From an uncultured Oscillibacter sp. (GTDB taxonomy: Bacteria; Bacillota; Clostridia; Oscillospirales; Oscillospiraceae), in NCBI GenBank assembly GCA_900551885.1, contig URXS01000014.1, forward strand, positions 1 through 28,741: a DNA stretch of 28,741 bases, read 5' to 3'. The notes below the pieces were generated by a model that worked only from the letters and a program-made list of their open reading frames with translations, had not been told where the DNA came from and did no database searches. Within the stretch, counting starts at the first letter, position 1, and each line of letters opens with the position of its first letter. Shown in pieces: positions 7,562-15,127 of this stretch. The position numbers and the translations under genes were made by a program.

Positions 7562-8863
7562 TCAGAGAATCTCGTTGTCCTCACCGGCGTGATGGGCGTT
7601 GGTGTGGACATTGATGTACTTGGCCTTCAACTTGGAATACAGAATCGTCTGGCTGGAGTACAGGCCGTTATAGCCGGAGAGCATATAGCTGACGCCACAG
7701 ATCAGGGCGAAATACAGCAGCCCGCCATCCCCGAACAGCTCCACCGACAAAAAGACGGAGGCCATGGGGCAGTTCACCGCTCCGCAGAACACCGCTACCA
7801 GGCCCAGCGCCGCGGAAAAACCCGCCGGCAGGCCCAGCAATGGACCCGCCACACAGCCGAAAGTAGCTCCCACGAAGAAGGAGGGCACCACCTCGCCACC
7901 CTTGAAGCCGGCGCCCAGGGTAACGGCGGTGAACAGGATCTTCAGCAAGAAGGCCGCCGGATGAGCGGTCCCCCGCTCCACGGCGGCGGTGATGATGTCC
8001 ATACCGGCGCCGTTATAATCGGTCGTGCCGCAGAGGTAGGTCAGCGCAATCACGACACATCCACCGATCACCGCCCGCAGCCAGGGGTTGGGGATCCGGC
8101 GCTTGAGCTGGTGCTCCGCCCCGTGGATAACGCCGCAAAACAGCACCGATACCAGGGCACACCCGGCGCCCAGGACCGCCACCCGCAGCAGCGTCCATCC
8201 CTCCAGGGCCGGGGCCTCCACCACAAAGCGGGTGGGCTCCACGCCCATCTCCAGGGAAATCCAATAGGCCACCAGGGAGGCGGTCAGGCAGGGAATCAGA
8301 GCGGCGTGGTACATCACGCCGATGCTGATGACCACAATGGCGAAGACGGTGGCAGTCAGGGGCGTGCCAAACAGGGCGGCAAAGAAGGCCGCCATGCCCG
8401 TCATGGTGGCGGTCCGCATGTCCCGGTCATCCAGGCCGAACAGATGGCCGGTCTGATAGCCGATGGTGCCGCCCATTTGCAGCGCGGCACCCTCCCGCCC
8501 GGCAGAGCCGCCGCACAGGTGGGTCAGCACCGTGCTGAGGAAAATGGCCGGCAACAGCCAGATCCGAAGGCCCGTGCCTAGATGGACCTCGTTGATGATA
8601 TCATTGGTGCCCTGCCCCTCGGTCTTTGTCAGCTTGTAAAAGGCTACGATCACAAGGCCCGCCAGAGGCAAACACCACAGCAGCCAGGGATGGTCCGCCC
8701 GCAGCTCCGTGGCCCGCTGAACGCCGATGTGAAACAACGCTCCCACCACGCCACAGCAGCAGCCAGTAACTGCCGCCAGGACCAGCCACTTGACCAGAGC
8801 CTGTATGTACAGTCCGATATGGGTCAGCCAGTGCAGCAGACGCTTCCAATATTCTTCCAGCAT
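7562..8863 (-). CDS. CLC-family anion transporter (chloride or fluoride type not settled)
   Basis: The 433-residue protein has about ten hydrophobic segments and the CLC core. GGSAGREGAALQMGG at 118-132 includes the gating glutamate Glu124, and FFAALFGTPLTATVFAIVV is the following helix pair. CLC proteins are homodimeric Cl-/H+ or F-/H+ antiporters, or channels, in the cytoplasmic membrane. The usual GSGIP anion-filter motif is absent; its place is taken by GQGTNDIINEVH (83-94). This is reminiscent of the GNNL-type filter of fluoride-exporting CLC proteins but is not identical. No fluoride riboswitch was recognised nearby. The gene starts 13 bases after the stop of the E2-like gene, with GGAGGAAG before the ATG, so the two are probably cotranscribed. 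Confidence 0.85.
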   Translation of the reverse strand: MLEEYWKRLLHWLTHIGLYIQALVKWLVLAAVTGCCCGVVGALFHIGVQRATELRADHPWLLWCLPLAGLVIVAFYKLTKTEGQGTNDIINEVHLGTGLRIWLLPAIFLSTVLTHLCGGSAGREGAALQMGGTIGYQTGHLFGLDDRDMRTATMTGMAAFFAALFGTPLTATVFAIVVISIGVMYHAALIPCLTASLVAYWISLEMGVEPTRFVVEAPALEGWTLLRVAVLGAGCALVSVLFCGVIHGAEHQLKRRIPNPWLRAVIGGCVVIALTYLCGTTDYNGAGMDIITAAVERGTAHPAAFLLKILFTAVTLGAGFKGGEVVPSFFVGATFGCVAGPLLGLPAGFSAALGLVAVFCGAVNCPMASVFLSVELFGDGGLLYFALICGVSYMLSGYNGLYSSQTILYSKLKAKYINVHTNAHHAGEDNEIL

Positions 8864-8876
8864 GTCTTCCTCCGCT

Positions 8877-9731
8877 TCAGGCCCGGGCCGCCAGCAGCGG
8901 CTTCTCTTCCCGGCCGTCCAGCCGGGTCTCCAGGCTCTCCGGGTTCTTCAGATACCGGCTGAAGGCGGCGAAAAACCGGGAGTACTCGATGCCGGTGGCG
9001 ATCCGCTCGTCCATCACCACACCCAGGGGCATATGCTTTTTCCGGCTGCCGGGCACCGCCATGGGATCCGGTACCGGCTTACCCATGCACACGAACACAC
9101 TGGTGGTTCCAAATTCGTAACAATGGTGGAAAATGTAGCTGGTATTGATGGAGGCCAGATTGGTGATGAACAGGCTGGTATGGAAGGGACTGAGGTCAAT
9201 GATCTTCCGGGGCAGCAGCCCGTACTGGTCCAGGTGATAGGCCAGCCAGAACACGAACCGGGCAAGCCCCGGCACGGCAAAAGCAAAATTGGCAAATTTG
9301 TCCGTATTGTTGTTGTGGACCGCCACGCTGTTGCGGTCGATATGCTCCTTGATCTTACGGCTGATGGTAAACACGGTGTCCTCCGGTTGCAGGAAGATCT
9401 TCAATGTCGTCTCGTCCGGAGTGCCATCCGCCCGGGTCTTGAGGATCACGAAACTGAAGCAGAAGTGGTTGCGCTTGTAGATCTTGCGGTTCATGACAAA
9501 GTAATTGACCTTGGGATTCTCCAGCGCGGCCTTGTAGTAGGCCGCCACCAGTACGCTCATGTGGGTCACCGACATGCCCTCCCGCCGCTTGCGGCGGATG
9601 TAGGTTTTCAGCAGGTCCTCGTCCACCGTGTCGCTGGCCCAGTTCTGCGCGTCGAATCGGCGGGGCATGACATAGGGCAGTGCCTGCACAATGGGCGACA
9701 GGCCCTTCACCCGGGTTCCATCCGGTCTCAT
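8877..9731 (-). CDS. Stand-alone 2-oxoacid dehydrogenase E2-like acyltransferase domain protein, catalytic motif altered
   Basis: The 284-residue protein resembles the catalytic domain of lipoate acyltransferases (E2) and chloramphenicol acetyltransferase. It has MSVTHMSVLVAAYYKAALENPKVNYFV near 53-80, a SPFHTSLFITNLASI segment near 181-195, and a late LGVVMDERIATGIEYSRFF segment (236-254). It has no lipoyl or E1-binding domain. In true E2 enzymes the last segment reads DHRxxDG, with His and Asp catalytic; here it is DERIATG (241-247), so Glu replaces His and Thr replaces Asp. The protein is probably not a classical acyltransferase. It could have another chemistry or a binding role. AGGAG precedes the ATG at 9731, and a near-consensus promoter lies upstream. 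It heads a leftward pair with the CLC gene. No E1 or E3 gene is present in the window. Confidence 0.72.
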   Translation of the reverse strand: MRPDGTRVKGLSPIVQALPYVMPRRFDAQNWASDTVDEDLLKTYIRRKRREGMSVTHMSVLVAAYYKAALENPKVNYFVMNRKIYKRNHFCFSFVILKTRADGTPDETTLKIFLQPEDTVFTISRKIKEHIDRNSVAVHNNNTDKFANFAFAVPGLARFVFWLAYHLDQYGLLPRKIIDLSPFHTSLFITNLASINTSYIFHHCYEFGTTSVFVCMGKPVPDPMAVPGSRKKHMPLGVVMDERIATGIEYSRFFAAFSRYLKNPESLETRLDGREEKPLLAARA

Positions 9732-9790
9732 GGCGTTCTCCTCATTCTTTCCTAAACTGCGGGCCCAGCGGGCTCCCCATACACGATATG

Positions 9791-9819
9791 ATTATACTTC
9801 ACATGGGATGTTTTTGCAA
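9791..9819 (-). promoter_or_regulatory. Sigma-A promoter of the E2-like/CLC operon
   Basis: On the minus strand, TTGCAA (9814-9819), a 17-base spacer and TATAAT (9791-9796) lie about 60 bases before the start codon at 9731. Confidence 0.7.
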
Positions 9820-9955
9820 CGGTATCCGGCCAAAAGCCCCCCTGTCTTTCCGTTCGGATCCGATTGTTCGGTCCCAATACCGCCATGTACATGTCCCGCT
9901 GTCCCGCCGCATAGACTGGGACATACCTCTGTGGAAATGACGACCGCTTTTTTGG
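9820..9955. other. Spacer between divergent promoters
   Basis: Together with its flanks (9732-10050) this is a 319-base gene-free interval. It holds the leftward promoter at 9791-9819 and the serC promoter at 9956-9983. Between them an inverted repeat ATGTCCC/GGGACAT occurs around 9893-9924. No riboswitch or T-box element was recognised. Confidence 0.4.
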
Positions 9956-9983
9956 TTGATTATTTTCAATTCTGTGTTATACT
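9956..9983 (+). promoter_or_regulatory. Promoter of serC
   Basis: TTGATT (9956-9961), a 16-base spacer and an extended -10 TGTTATACT (TATACT at 9978-9983) lie about 68 bases before the serC start. The same nine-base extended -10 drives the SLH nucleotidase gene. Confidence 0.7.
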
Positions 9984-10050
9984 GAAGTTGAACAGGCATT
10001 TTAGCCAAGAGAATGCCGAAAAAAACACTGATTGTTTGGAGGAAACAGAT

Positions 10051-11139
10051 ATGAAGTACGGCAGAACCTACAATTTCTCCGCCGGTCCCGCCATGATGCC
10101 GGAGCCGGTACTGGAGGAGATTGCCGCCGAGATGATGAACTATCGCGGCAGCGGCATGTGCGTCATGGAAATGAGCCACCGGTCCAAGGTCTTCCAGCAG
10201 ATCATTGACGAGGCGGAGGCAGACCTGCGCAAGCTGATGGGCATTCCCGACAACTACAAGGTCCTCTTCGTCCAGGGCGGCGGCACCGTCCAGTTCGCCA
10301 TGGTGCCCATGAACCTGATGAAGAACGGCGTGGCCTGCTATGTGGAAACCGGCAACTGGTCCAAGAAGGCCATCAAGGAGGCCCAGAAGTACGGCGAAGT
10401 GAAGATCGTCGCCTCTTCCGCCGACAAGAACTTCTCTTACATCCCTGACTGCTCTGATCTGGACATCCCTGACAACGCCGACTATGTGTACATCTGCGAG
10501 AACGAGACCATCAACGGCACCACTTATCACACCCTGCCCAACACCAAGGGCAAGGTCCTCGTGGCGGATCAGTCCTCCATGTTCCTCTCCCGTCCCTGCG
10601 ACGTCAGCAAGTACGGCCTGATCTGGGCCGGCGTCCAGAAGAACGTGGGCCCCGCCGGCATGGCCGTGGTCATCATCCGCGAAGACCTGCTGCGGGACGA
10701 TCTGCCCAAGTTCGTGCCCACTTATCTCAGCTACAAGACCCACGCCGACGCCAACTCCCTGTACAACACCCCCAACTGCTGGGCCATCTACTGCTGTGGC
10801 AAGGTGTTCAAGTATCTGCTGAACAATGGCGGACTGGAAGCCATGGCCAAACGCAATGAGGAGAAGGCCGCGGTTTTGTACGACTTCCTGGACCAGAGCA
10901 AGTTCTTCACCGGCGCTGTGGTGAAGGAGGACCGGTCTCTCATGAACGTGCCCTTCGTCTCTCCCTCCAAGGAGCAGGACGCCGAGGTGGTCGCCGCCAC
11001 CAAGGCCGCCGGCTTCGACAACCTGAAGGGGCATAAGAGCGTGGGCGGCCTGCGGGCGTCCATCTACAATGCCATGCCCAAGGAGGGCGTGGAGGCCCTG
11101 GTGGAGTTCCTGAAGAAGTACGAAGCAGAACATGCCTGA
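10051..11139 (+). CDS. serC: Phosphoserine aminotransferase
   Basis: The 362-residue protein is a fold-type I PLP enzyme with SerC features: YNFSAGPAMMP at the N-terminus, MEMSHRSKVF (39-48), FVQGGGTVQFAMVP (73-86), and the PLP lysine in WAGVQKNVGPAG (Lys197). It transfers an amino group from glutamate to 3-phosphohydroxypyruvate to make O-phosphoserine, the second step of serine synthesis. The start at 10051 is chosen because GGAGG (10038-10042) lies eight bases upstream and the homology begins there. An upstream in-frame extension to 9691 covers promoter DNA and is not protein. serA follows on the same strand after 386 bases without a clear terminator, so the two may be cotranscribed. Together they cover two of the three serine-synthesis steps; no serB was seen. 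Confidence 0.95.
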   Translation: MKYGRTYNFSAGPAMMPEPVLEEIAAEMMNYRGSGMCVMEMSHRSKVFQQIIDEAEADLRKLMGIPDNYKVLFVQGGGTVQFAMVPMNLMKNGVACYVETGNWSKKAIKEAQKYGEVKIVASSADKNFSYIPDCSDLDIPDNADYVYICENETINGTTYHTLPNTKGKVLVADQSSMFLSRPCDVSKYGLIWAGVQKNVGPAGMAVVIIREDLLRDDLPKFVPTYLSYKTHADANSLYNTPNCWAIYCCGKVFKYLLNNGGLEAMAKRNEEKAAVLYDFLDQSKFFTGAVVKEDRSLMNVPFVSPSKEQDAEVVAATKAAGFDNLKGHKSVGGLRASIYNAMPKEGVEALVEFLKKYEAEHA

Positions 11140-11525
11140 TGGCATGCCCTGGGGCGTATGCTCCCCCCACTGCCAGTGACATCGTTCTCTGGTGCGTGCG
11201 TCCAAAGGACACGCCAGCCAAAGGATTTTCGGCAGGCTGCAGCATTCAGGAAATATACTGATGGCATATTCATGGCCCAGGCAACAGTGTCTGCGCTGTA
11301 AGGAGCTATACCTGATGTCCAGCCGAAAACGATCATACATCTTTCTTTCACCTTTGGTGAAAGAAACGGGGCAAGCCCCCTGTCCCCATCATAAGTAAGA
11401 CAGGGATGGTGCCCCTCCCCCTTCCGGACTTGCCGGACGCGCCTGTCCCCCAATGGGCGTATGGGATTTCCGACGATGGCACCCCTGGGGTGTGCCGGAA
11501 ATGAATGAAAGGGGCATCAAATACT
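11140..11525 (+). other. Unassigned serC-serA intergenic interval with hairpins
   Basis: 386 bases without a supported gene. The clearest structure is a perfect 11-bp inverted repeat, TTTCTTTCACC (11342-11352) with GGTGAAAGAAA (11356-11366), closed by a three-base loop. A G-run/C-run pair (11368-11379) and a near-palindrome GGCACCCCTGGGGTGTGCC just before serA follow. A TATACT at 11254-11259 could be a -10 but has no good -35. The T-box signature (GGTGGNACCGCG) was not found. Short reading frames here have no ribosome binding sites or recognisable protein features. Confidence 0.45.
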
Positions 11526-12440
11526 ATGGCAATGCGAGTTTTGGTCACAGACGGAATGGACGCCGGCGCAATGGAGCAACTGCGCAGGGACGGATACGAG
11601 GTCGTGGAGCAGTTCTACGAGCCCGACACTCTTGGCACCGCCTTGCGGGACTTCGATGCGGTCATCATCCGCAGCGCCACGAAAATCAAGGAACCCCAGA
11701 TCGATGCGGCTAAGGGAAGCCGCCTGAAGCTGATCATCCGCGCCGGTGTGGGCGTGGATAACATCGCCGTGCCCTATGCCGAGGCGGCGGGCATCCAGGT
11801 CAAAAACACGCCCCGCGCTTCCTCCAACGCGGTGGCGGAGCTGGCCCTGGCGCTGCTGTTCTCCTGCGCCCGCAACATCTCCATCGCCGGCCACACCATG
11901 CGGGAAAACAAGTGGGAAAAGAAGGCCTACTCCAAGGGCTTTGAGCTTGCCGGCAAAACCATGGGCGTCATCGGATACGGCCGCATCGGCCGCCTGGTGG
12001 GCGAAAAGGCCCAGGCTCTGGGCATGAACGTTCTGTCTTATGTCAACCGGCATAAACCGGAGGGCTGCGAGTGCGAAACCATGCACTTCGTCACCCCCGA
12101 CGAGGTCTTTGCCCAGTCCGATGTGATCGTTCTGTGCGCTCCCAGCGGCAGCAAGCCCATTGTGGACGCTGAATCCCTGGCCAAGATGAAGGACGGCGTG
12201 GTGATCATCAACGTCTCCCGGGGCGCCAACGTGGATGAGGCTGCCCTGCTGGAGGCATTGAACTCCGGCAAGGTCAAGGCCGCCGGCCTGGACGTGTGGA
12301 TGAGCGAGAAGGATCCCAACTGGGCTCTGGCGCAGCACCCGGCTGTCTCTTGCACCCCCCATATCGGGGCTGGCACCAAGGAGGCCCAAAAGCGCATCGG
12401 TGCAGAGCTGGTAGACATCATCGAACACTTCCAGCCGTAA
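11526..12440 (+). CDS. serA: D-3-phosphoglycerate dehydrogenase, short form without ACT domain
   Basis: The 304-residue protein has a D-2-hydroxyacid dehydrogenase fold. IRAGVGVDNI (71-80) is in the substrate domain, the NAD-binding motif is GYGRIG (150-155), and the catalytic trio is Arg232 (NVSRGANVDE), Glu261 (WMSEKDP) and His279 (TPHIGAG). It oxidises 3-phosphoglycerate to 3-phosphohydroxypyruvate, the first step of serine synthesis. The length ends right after the catalytic domain, so the C-terminal ACT domain that gives serine feedback control in longer SerA proteins is missing. The ATG at 11526 is preferred; GAAAGGGG lies about 11 bases upstream, rather far. An ATG at 11532 would remove only two residues and one at 11505 adds seven non-homologous ones. 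The position after serC supports the assignment over other hydroxyacid dehydrogenases. Confidence 0.9.
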   Translation: MAMRVLVTDGMDAGAMEQLRRDGYEVVEQFYEPDTLGTALRDFDAVIIRSATKIKEPQIDAAKGSRLKLIIRAGVGVDNIAVPYAEAAGIQVKNTPRASSNAVAELALALLFSCARNISIAGHTMRENKWEKKAYSKGFELAGKTMGVIGYGRIGRLVGEKAQALGMNVLSYVNRHKPEGCECETMHFVTPDEVFAQSDVIVLCAPSGSKPIVDAESLAKMKDGVVIINVSRGANVDEAALLEALNSGKVKAAGLDVWMSEKDPNWALAQHPAVSCTPHIGAGTKEAQKRIGAELVDIIEHFQP

Positions 12441-12460
12441 TTCCCCCTTTCCCCAATTTT

Positions 12461-12498
12461 AAAAAGCCGCTCTGGACTTTCATCCAGAGCGGCTTTTT
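12461..12498 (+). terminator. Terminator of serA
   Basis: A perfect 16-bp stem (12461-12476 with 12483-12498) including A5/T5 ends closes a six-base loop, 20 bases after the serA stop. Confidence 0.92.
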
Positions 12499-12529
12499 CA
12501 CATGTTGCTAGCCCGCAGCTCTCCTCTCC

Positions 12530-12552
12530 CGCGCCGGATAAATTCCGGCGCG
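12530..12552. repeat. GC-rich hairpin between serA and the BusR-like gene
   Basis: CGCGCCGGA (12530-12538) pairs with TCCGGCGCG (12544-12552) around a five-base AT loop. A T-rich stretch follows. It lies downstream of the serA terminator and could be a backup terminator or an insulator for the next control region. Confidence 0.4.
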
Positions 12553-12594
12553 TTTATCGCTTATTTTTCCAAAAACACCTTCTTTCTTCACTTT

Positions 12595-12664
12595 GACAGT
12601 TTGCAAAGTTTGTAATTTACAAAATATTAACTGCCATCTCTATTTACATTTCAAAGTTGGCAGT
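12595..12664. promoter_or_regulatory. Candidate operators for the BusR-like regulator
   Basis: Two kinds of symmetry surround the promoter. A perfect odd palindrome TTTGTAA-T-TTACAAA occupies 12609-12623. A second motif appears three times in alternating orientation: GACAGTT (12595-12601), AACTGCC (12629-12635) and TGGCAGT (12658-12664, overlapping the spacer next to the -10). BusR-type repressors recognise long two-part sites, so this arrangement suggests autoregulation. The assignment is inference from pattern and position. Confidence 0.45.
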
Positions 12665-12671
12665 GTATAAT
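12643..12671 (+). promoter_or_regulatory. Promoter of the BusR-like/osmoprotectant transporter operon
   Basis: TTTACA (12643-12648), a 17-base spacer and a perfect TATAAT (12666-12671) lie 44 bases before the start codon at 12716. Confidence 0.8.
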
Positions 12672-12715
12672 TGATTTTGTTCATAATCATTCCCACGAAG
12701 AAGGTGATACCCTTT

Positions 12716-13351
12716 ATGAAGGAATCTGTCGTTCCGGCCCAGTATCTGCAAATTGCCCTGGACCTGGCCGGACGCATCGCCAGAGGCGAGCTGGCGGAGG
12801 GTCAACGGATTTACGGGCGGTCCGTTATGGCCTCGGAGTACAGTGTCTCGCCGGAGACTATCCGCCGGGCCCTGCGGCTGCTGGCGGACATGAAGGTGGT
12901 TGAGGTGCGGCCCCAGAGTGGAGCAGTGGTCCTCTCTGCCGACAACGCCCGCCGCTACATCGCCAACTTCGAGGAGGACGCCGACATCCATGCTCTGCAA
13001 ATGCGGCTCAAGGAGCTGATCGCCCAGTCCGCCGATCTGAATCGCCGTATGGGAGAGACGGCCGCCGCCCTGGTAAAGAGTCAGGACACCTTCTCCGCCG
13101 CCGGAGAACCCCTCCCCAATTACGAGGTGCCCGTGCCGAAGGATTCTCCCCTGATTGGCAAGAGCATCGGCGCACTGAAATTCTGGCAGTCCACCGGCGG
13201 CACCATCGTGGCCATCCGGCGGGGCCAGACCGTGATTCTCTCCCCCGGACCCTATGCGGAACTGTACGGCGGAGACGTGATCGTCCTGGTGGGCAACCCC
13301 TCCGCCGCCGAAGCGGCCCACCATCTGGTGCAAACGCAAGTAAAGGAGTGA
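12716..13351 (+). CDS. BusR-like transcriptional regulator (GntR-type wHTH plus RCK_C domain)
   Basis: The 211-residue protein has three parts. Residues about 5-75 are a GntR-type winged helix-turn-helix (SVSPETIRRALRLLADMKVVEVRPQSG). Residues about 88-125 are a likely coiled coil (IHALQMRLKELIAQSADLNRR). Residues about 137-205 form an RCK_C/TrkA_C domain (SPLIGKSIGALKF...ILSPGPYAELYGGDVIVLVG). This is the layout of BusR, the c-di-AMP-responsive repressor of the betaine importer in lactic acid bacteria. The ATG at 12716 is chosen because AAGGTGAT lies seven bases upstream; an upstream TTG at 12671 is inside the promoter. The gene heads the osmoprotectant ABC operon, starting it 10 bases before the ATPase gene, so it probably controls its own operon. 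Ligand binding by c-di-AMP is inferred from family layout. Confidence 0.82.
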   Translation: MKESVVPAQYLQIALDLAGRIARGELAEGQRIYGRSVMASEYSVSPETIRRALRLLADMKVVEVRPQSGAVVLSADNARRYIANFEEDADIHALQMRLKELIAQSADLNRRMGETAAALVKSQDTFSAAGEPLPNYEVPVPKDSPLIGKSIGALKFWQSTGGTIVAIRRGQTVILSPGPYAELYGGDVIVLVGNPSAAEAAHHLVQTQVKE

Positions 13352-13361
13352 AGAAACCGCC

Positions 13362-14474
13362 ATGATTCAATTTGAGCATGTGAACAAAAGCTATGGGAAA
13401 TCGCCCATTTTGAAGGACCTGACCTTCACCATTCCAGACGGACAATTTGTGGTCCTGATCGGTCCCTCCGGCTGCGGCAAAACCACCACACTAAAGACCA
13501 TCAACCGCCTGATCGAACCGGACAGCGGCACCATCCTGATCGACGGCCAGGATATCCACAGCCAGGACAAGGTGACATTGCGCCGTCACATCGGCTACGT
13601 GATCCAGCAGATCGGCCTGTTCCCCAACATGACCGTGGCCCAGAACATCTGCGTGGTGCCCAAGCTGCTGAAATATGACAAGTCCAAGTGCGATGCCATC
13701 GTCCAGGACCTTTTGAAGATGGTGGGCATGGAACAATACGCCAACAAGTATCCCTCCGAGCTCTCCGGCGGCCAGCAGCAGCGGATCGGTGTACTGCGGG
13801 CCCTGGCAGCCTCTCCCCCCATCGTGCTGATGGATGAGCCCTTCTCCGCCCTGGACCCCATGACCCGTGAGGTCCTCCAGGACGAGGTAAAGAACATCCA
13901 GCAGAAGCTGGGCAAGACCATCGTCTTTGTCAGCCACGACATGGGCGAGGCGTTGAAGCTGGCGGACATCATCATCTTCATGTCCGAGGGCCAGATCGTG
14001 CAGATGGCCTCTCCCGAGGAAATGCTGGAGCACCCGGCCAACGACCTGGTCCGCAACTTCCTGGGCAAGCACACGCCGGAGTCCTCCGCTCCCTCCAAGG
14101 TGGAACACTTCATGCGGACCAACCTCCAGACCGTCAAGCGGGACCGGGGCGTGCTGGAGTGCGCCGAGCGTATGGCCCGCGGAAGCGTGGATACGCTGCT
14201 GGTCACGGATGAGGATGGGCATTACGTCGGCACCGTCTCCATTGGCGACATCCGCCACTGGGGCCGGGAGCTCAACAGCATCGAACCCCTGGTGCGCCAG
14301 ACCGCCCGTACCGCCCGTGTGGGCGACGAGGCCAAGGAGTCCTTTGACTATCTGCTGGACTCCGGCGCCAGCTATGTGGTGGTCCTCAACGCTGACGACA
14401 CCATCGCCGGCATCGTCACCAAGACCAGTGTGGCCCGCTCGGTGGCGGAGAATCTGTGGGGGGATGCCAAATGA
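13362..14474 (+). CDS. Osmoprotectant (glycine betaine/choline-type) ABC transporter ATPase with C-terminal CBS domains
   Basis: The 370-residue protein has a full ABC ATPase domain: Walker A GPSGCGKT (34-41), Q-loop QQIGLFP (82-88), signature LSGGQ (134-138), Walker B IVLMDEP (154-160), and switch histidine in VSHDMGEA. Residues about 250-370 form a tandem CBS pair (LVTDEDGHYVGTVSIGDI and VVLNADDTIAGIVTKTSV). This is the OpuCA/ProV layout, in which the CBS pair senses ionic strength or nucleotides. It energises uptake of compatible solutes at the membrane. A GGAG site overlaps the end of the regulator gene. The stop overlaps the next start (ATGA at 14471-14474), indicating translational coupling. 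Confidence 0.92.
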   Translation: MIQFEHVNKSYGKSPILKDLTFTIPDGQFVVLIGPSGCGKTTTLKTINRLIEPDSGTILIDGQDIHSQDKVTLRRHIGYVIQQIGLFPNMTVAQNICVVPKLLKYDKSKCDAIVQDLLKMVGMEQYANKYPSELSGGQQQRIGVLRALAASPPIVLMDEPFSALDPMTREVLQDEVKNIQQKLGKTIVFVSHDMGEALKLADIIIFMSEGQIVQMASPEEMLEHPANDLVRNFLGKHTPESSAPSKVEHFMRTNLQTVKRDRGVLECAERMARGSVDTLLVTDEDGHYVGTVSIGDIRHWGRELNSIEPLVRQTARTARVGDEAKESFDYLLDSGASYVVVLNADDTIAGIVTKTSVARSVAENLWGDAK

Positions 14475-15127
14475 TCGAGACGTTGCAGACCCTCTTCCAC
14501 GACTACGGCGCCAAAATGGGCACAGCCATCTGCCAGCACACCATCTATGTGCTGGTATCCGTGGCCATCGGCTTCGCGGTGGGACTGGTGCTGGGCATCC
14601 TGCTGTCCCGGATTCCCCGGTGGCTGTCCGGTGTCATCATCCCCGTGCTCTCCATCTTCCAGACCATTCCCGGTCTGGTGTTCATCGGCGTGCTGTTCAT
14701 CTGGTGGGGCAACATTTACCCAACCGTCATTGTGGCTCTCAGTGTGTACGCCATGTTCCCGGTGCTGAAAAACACATACACCGGCATTCTGGAAGTGGAG
14801 GAGAAGTACATCGAGGCGGCCAAGGGCTGCGGTATGTCCCGGTTTCAGACCCTGGTGCGGGTGGAGCTGCCCCTGGCCATGCCGGTCATCATCGCCGGCG
14901 TGCGGATGGCCGCCATCTACACGGTCTCCTGGGCAGTTCTGGCCTCCATGATCAGCCTGGGCGGCCTGGGCGACTTTGTCTATCAGGGCACCACCTCCAA
15001 CAACAACACCCTGATCCTGCTGGGTGCTATCCCGGCGGCCATTCTGGCCATTCTCTTCGGCGCGGCCATTGACCTGCTGCAGAAGAAGGTCACGCCCAGA
15101 GGGCTGCGGAAGGGGGCGGGCAAATGA
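14471..15127 (+). CDS. Osmoprotectant ABC transporter permease (OpuCB-type)
   Basis: The 218-residue membrane protein has about six hydrophobic segments and the binding-protein-dependent transport permease domain. The cytoplasmic coupling loop EEKYIEAAKGCGMSRFQTLVRVELPLAMPVIIAG matches the EAA motif that contacts the ATPase. VLSIFQTIPGLVFIGVLF is the characteristic betaine-family segment. The start at 14471 is chosen because it overlaps the ATPase stop and the protein begins normally there; a GTG at 14456 lies inside the preceding gene. It likely pairs with the permease domain of the next gene to form the membrane channel. The stop overlaps the next start (ATGA at 15124-15127). Confidence 0.9.
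   Translation: MIETLQTLFHDYGAKMGTAICQHTIYVLVSVAIGFAVGLVLGILLSRIPRWLSGVIIPVLSIFQTIPGLVFIGVLFIWWGNIYPTVIVALSVYAMFPVLKNTYTGILEVEEKYIEAAKGCGMSRFQTLVRVELPLAMPVIIAGVRMAAIYTVSWAVLASMISLGGLGDFVYQGTTSNNNTLILLGAIPAAILAILFGAAIDLLQKKVTPRGLRKGAGK

Noticed and set aside
9691..10050. N-terminal extension of serC by 120 codons
   Set aside because: It spans two promoters and lacks homology; the SerC fold begins at 10051 with a good ribosome binding site.
11192..11398. 68-codon frame in the serC-serA spacer
   Set aside because: No ribosome binding site, atypical composition, and it crosses the hairpin at 11342-11366.
11140..11525. T-box leader before serA
   Set aside because: The conserved GGTGGNACC antiterminator element and a terminator with a T run were not found.
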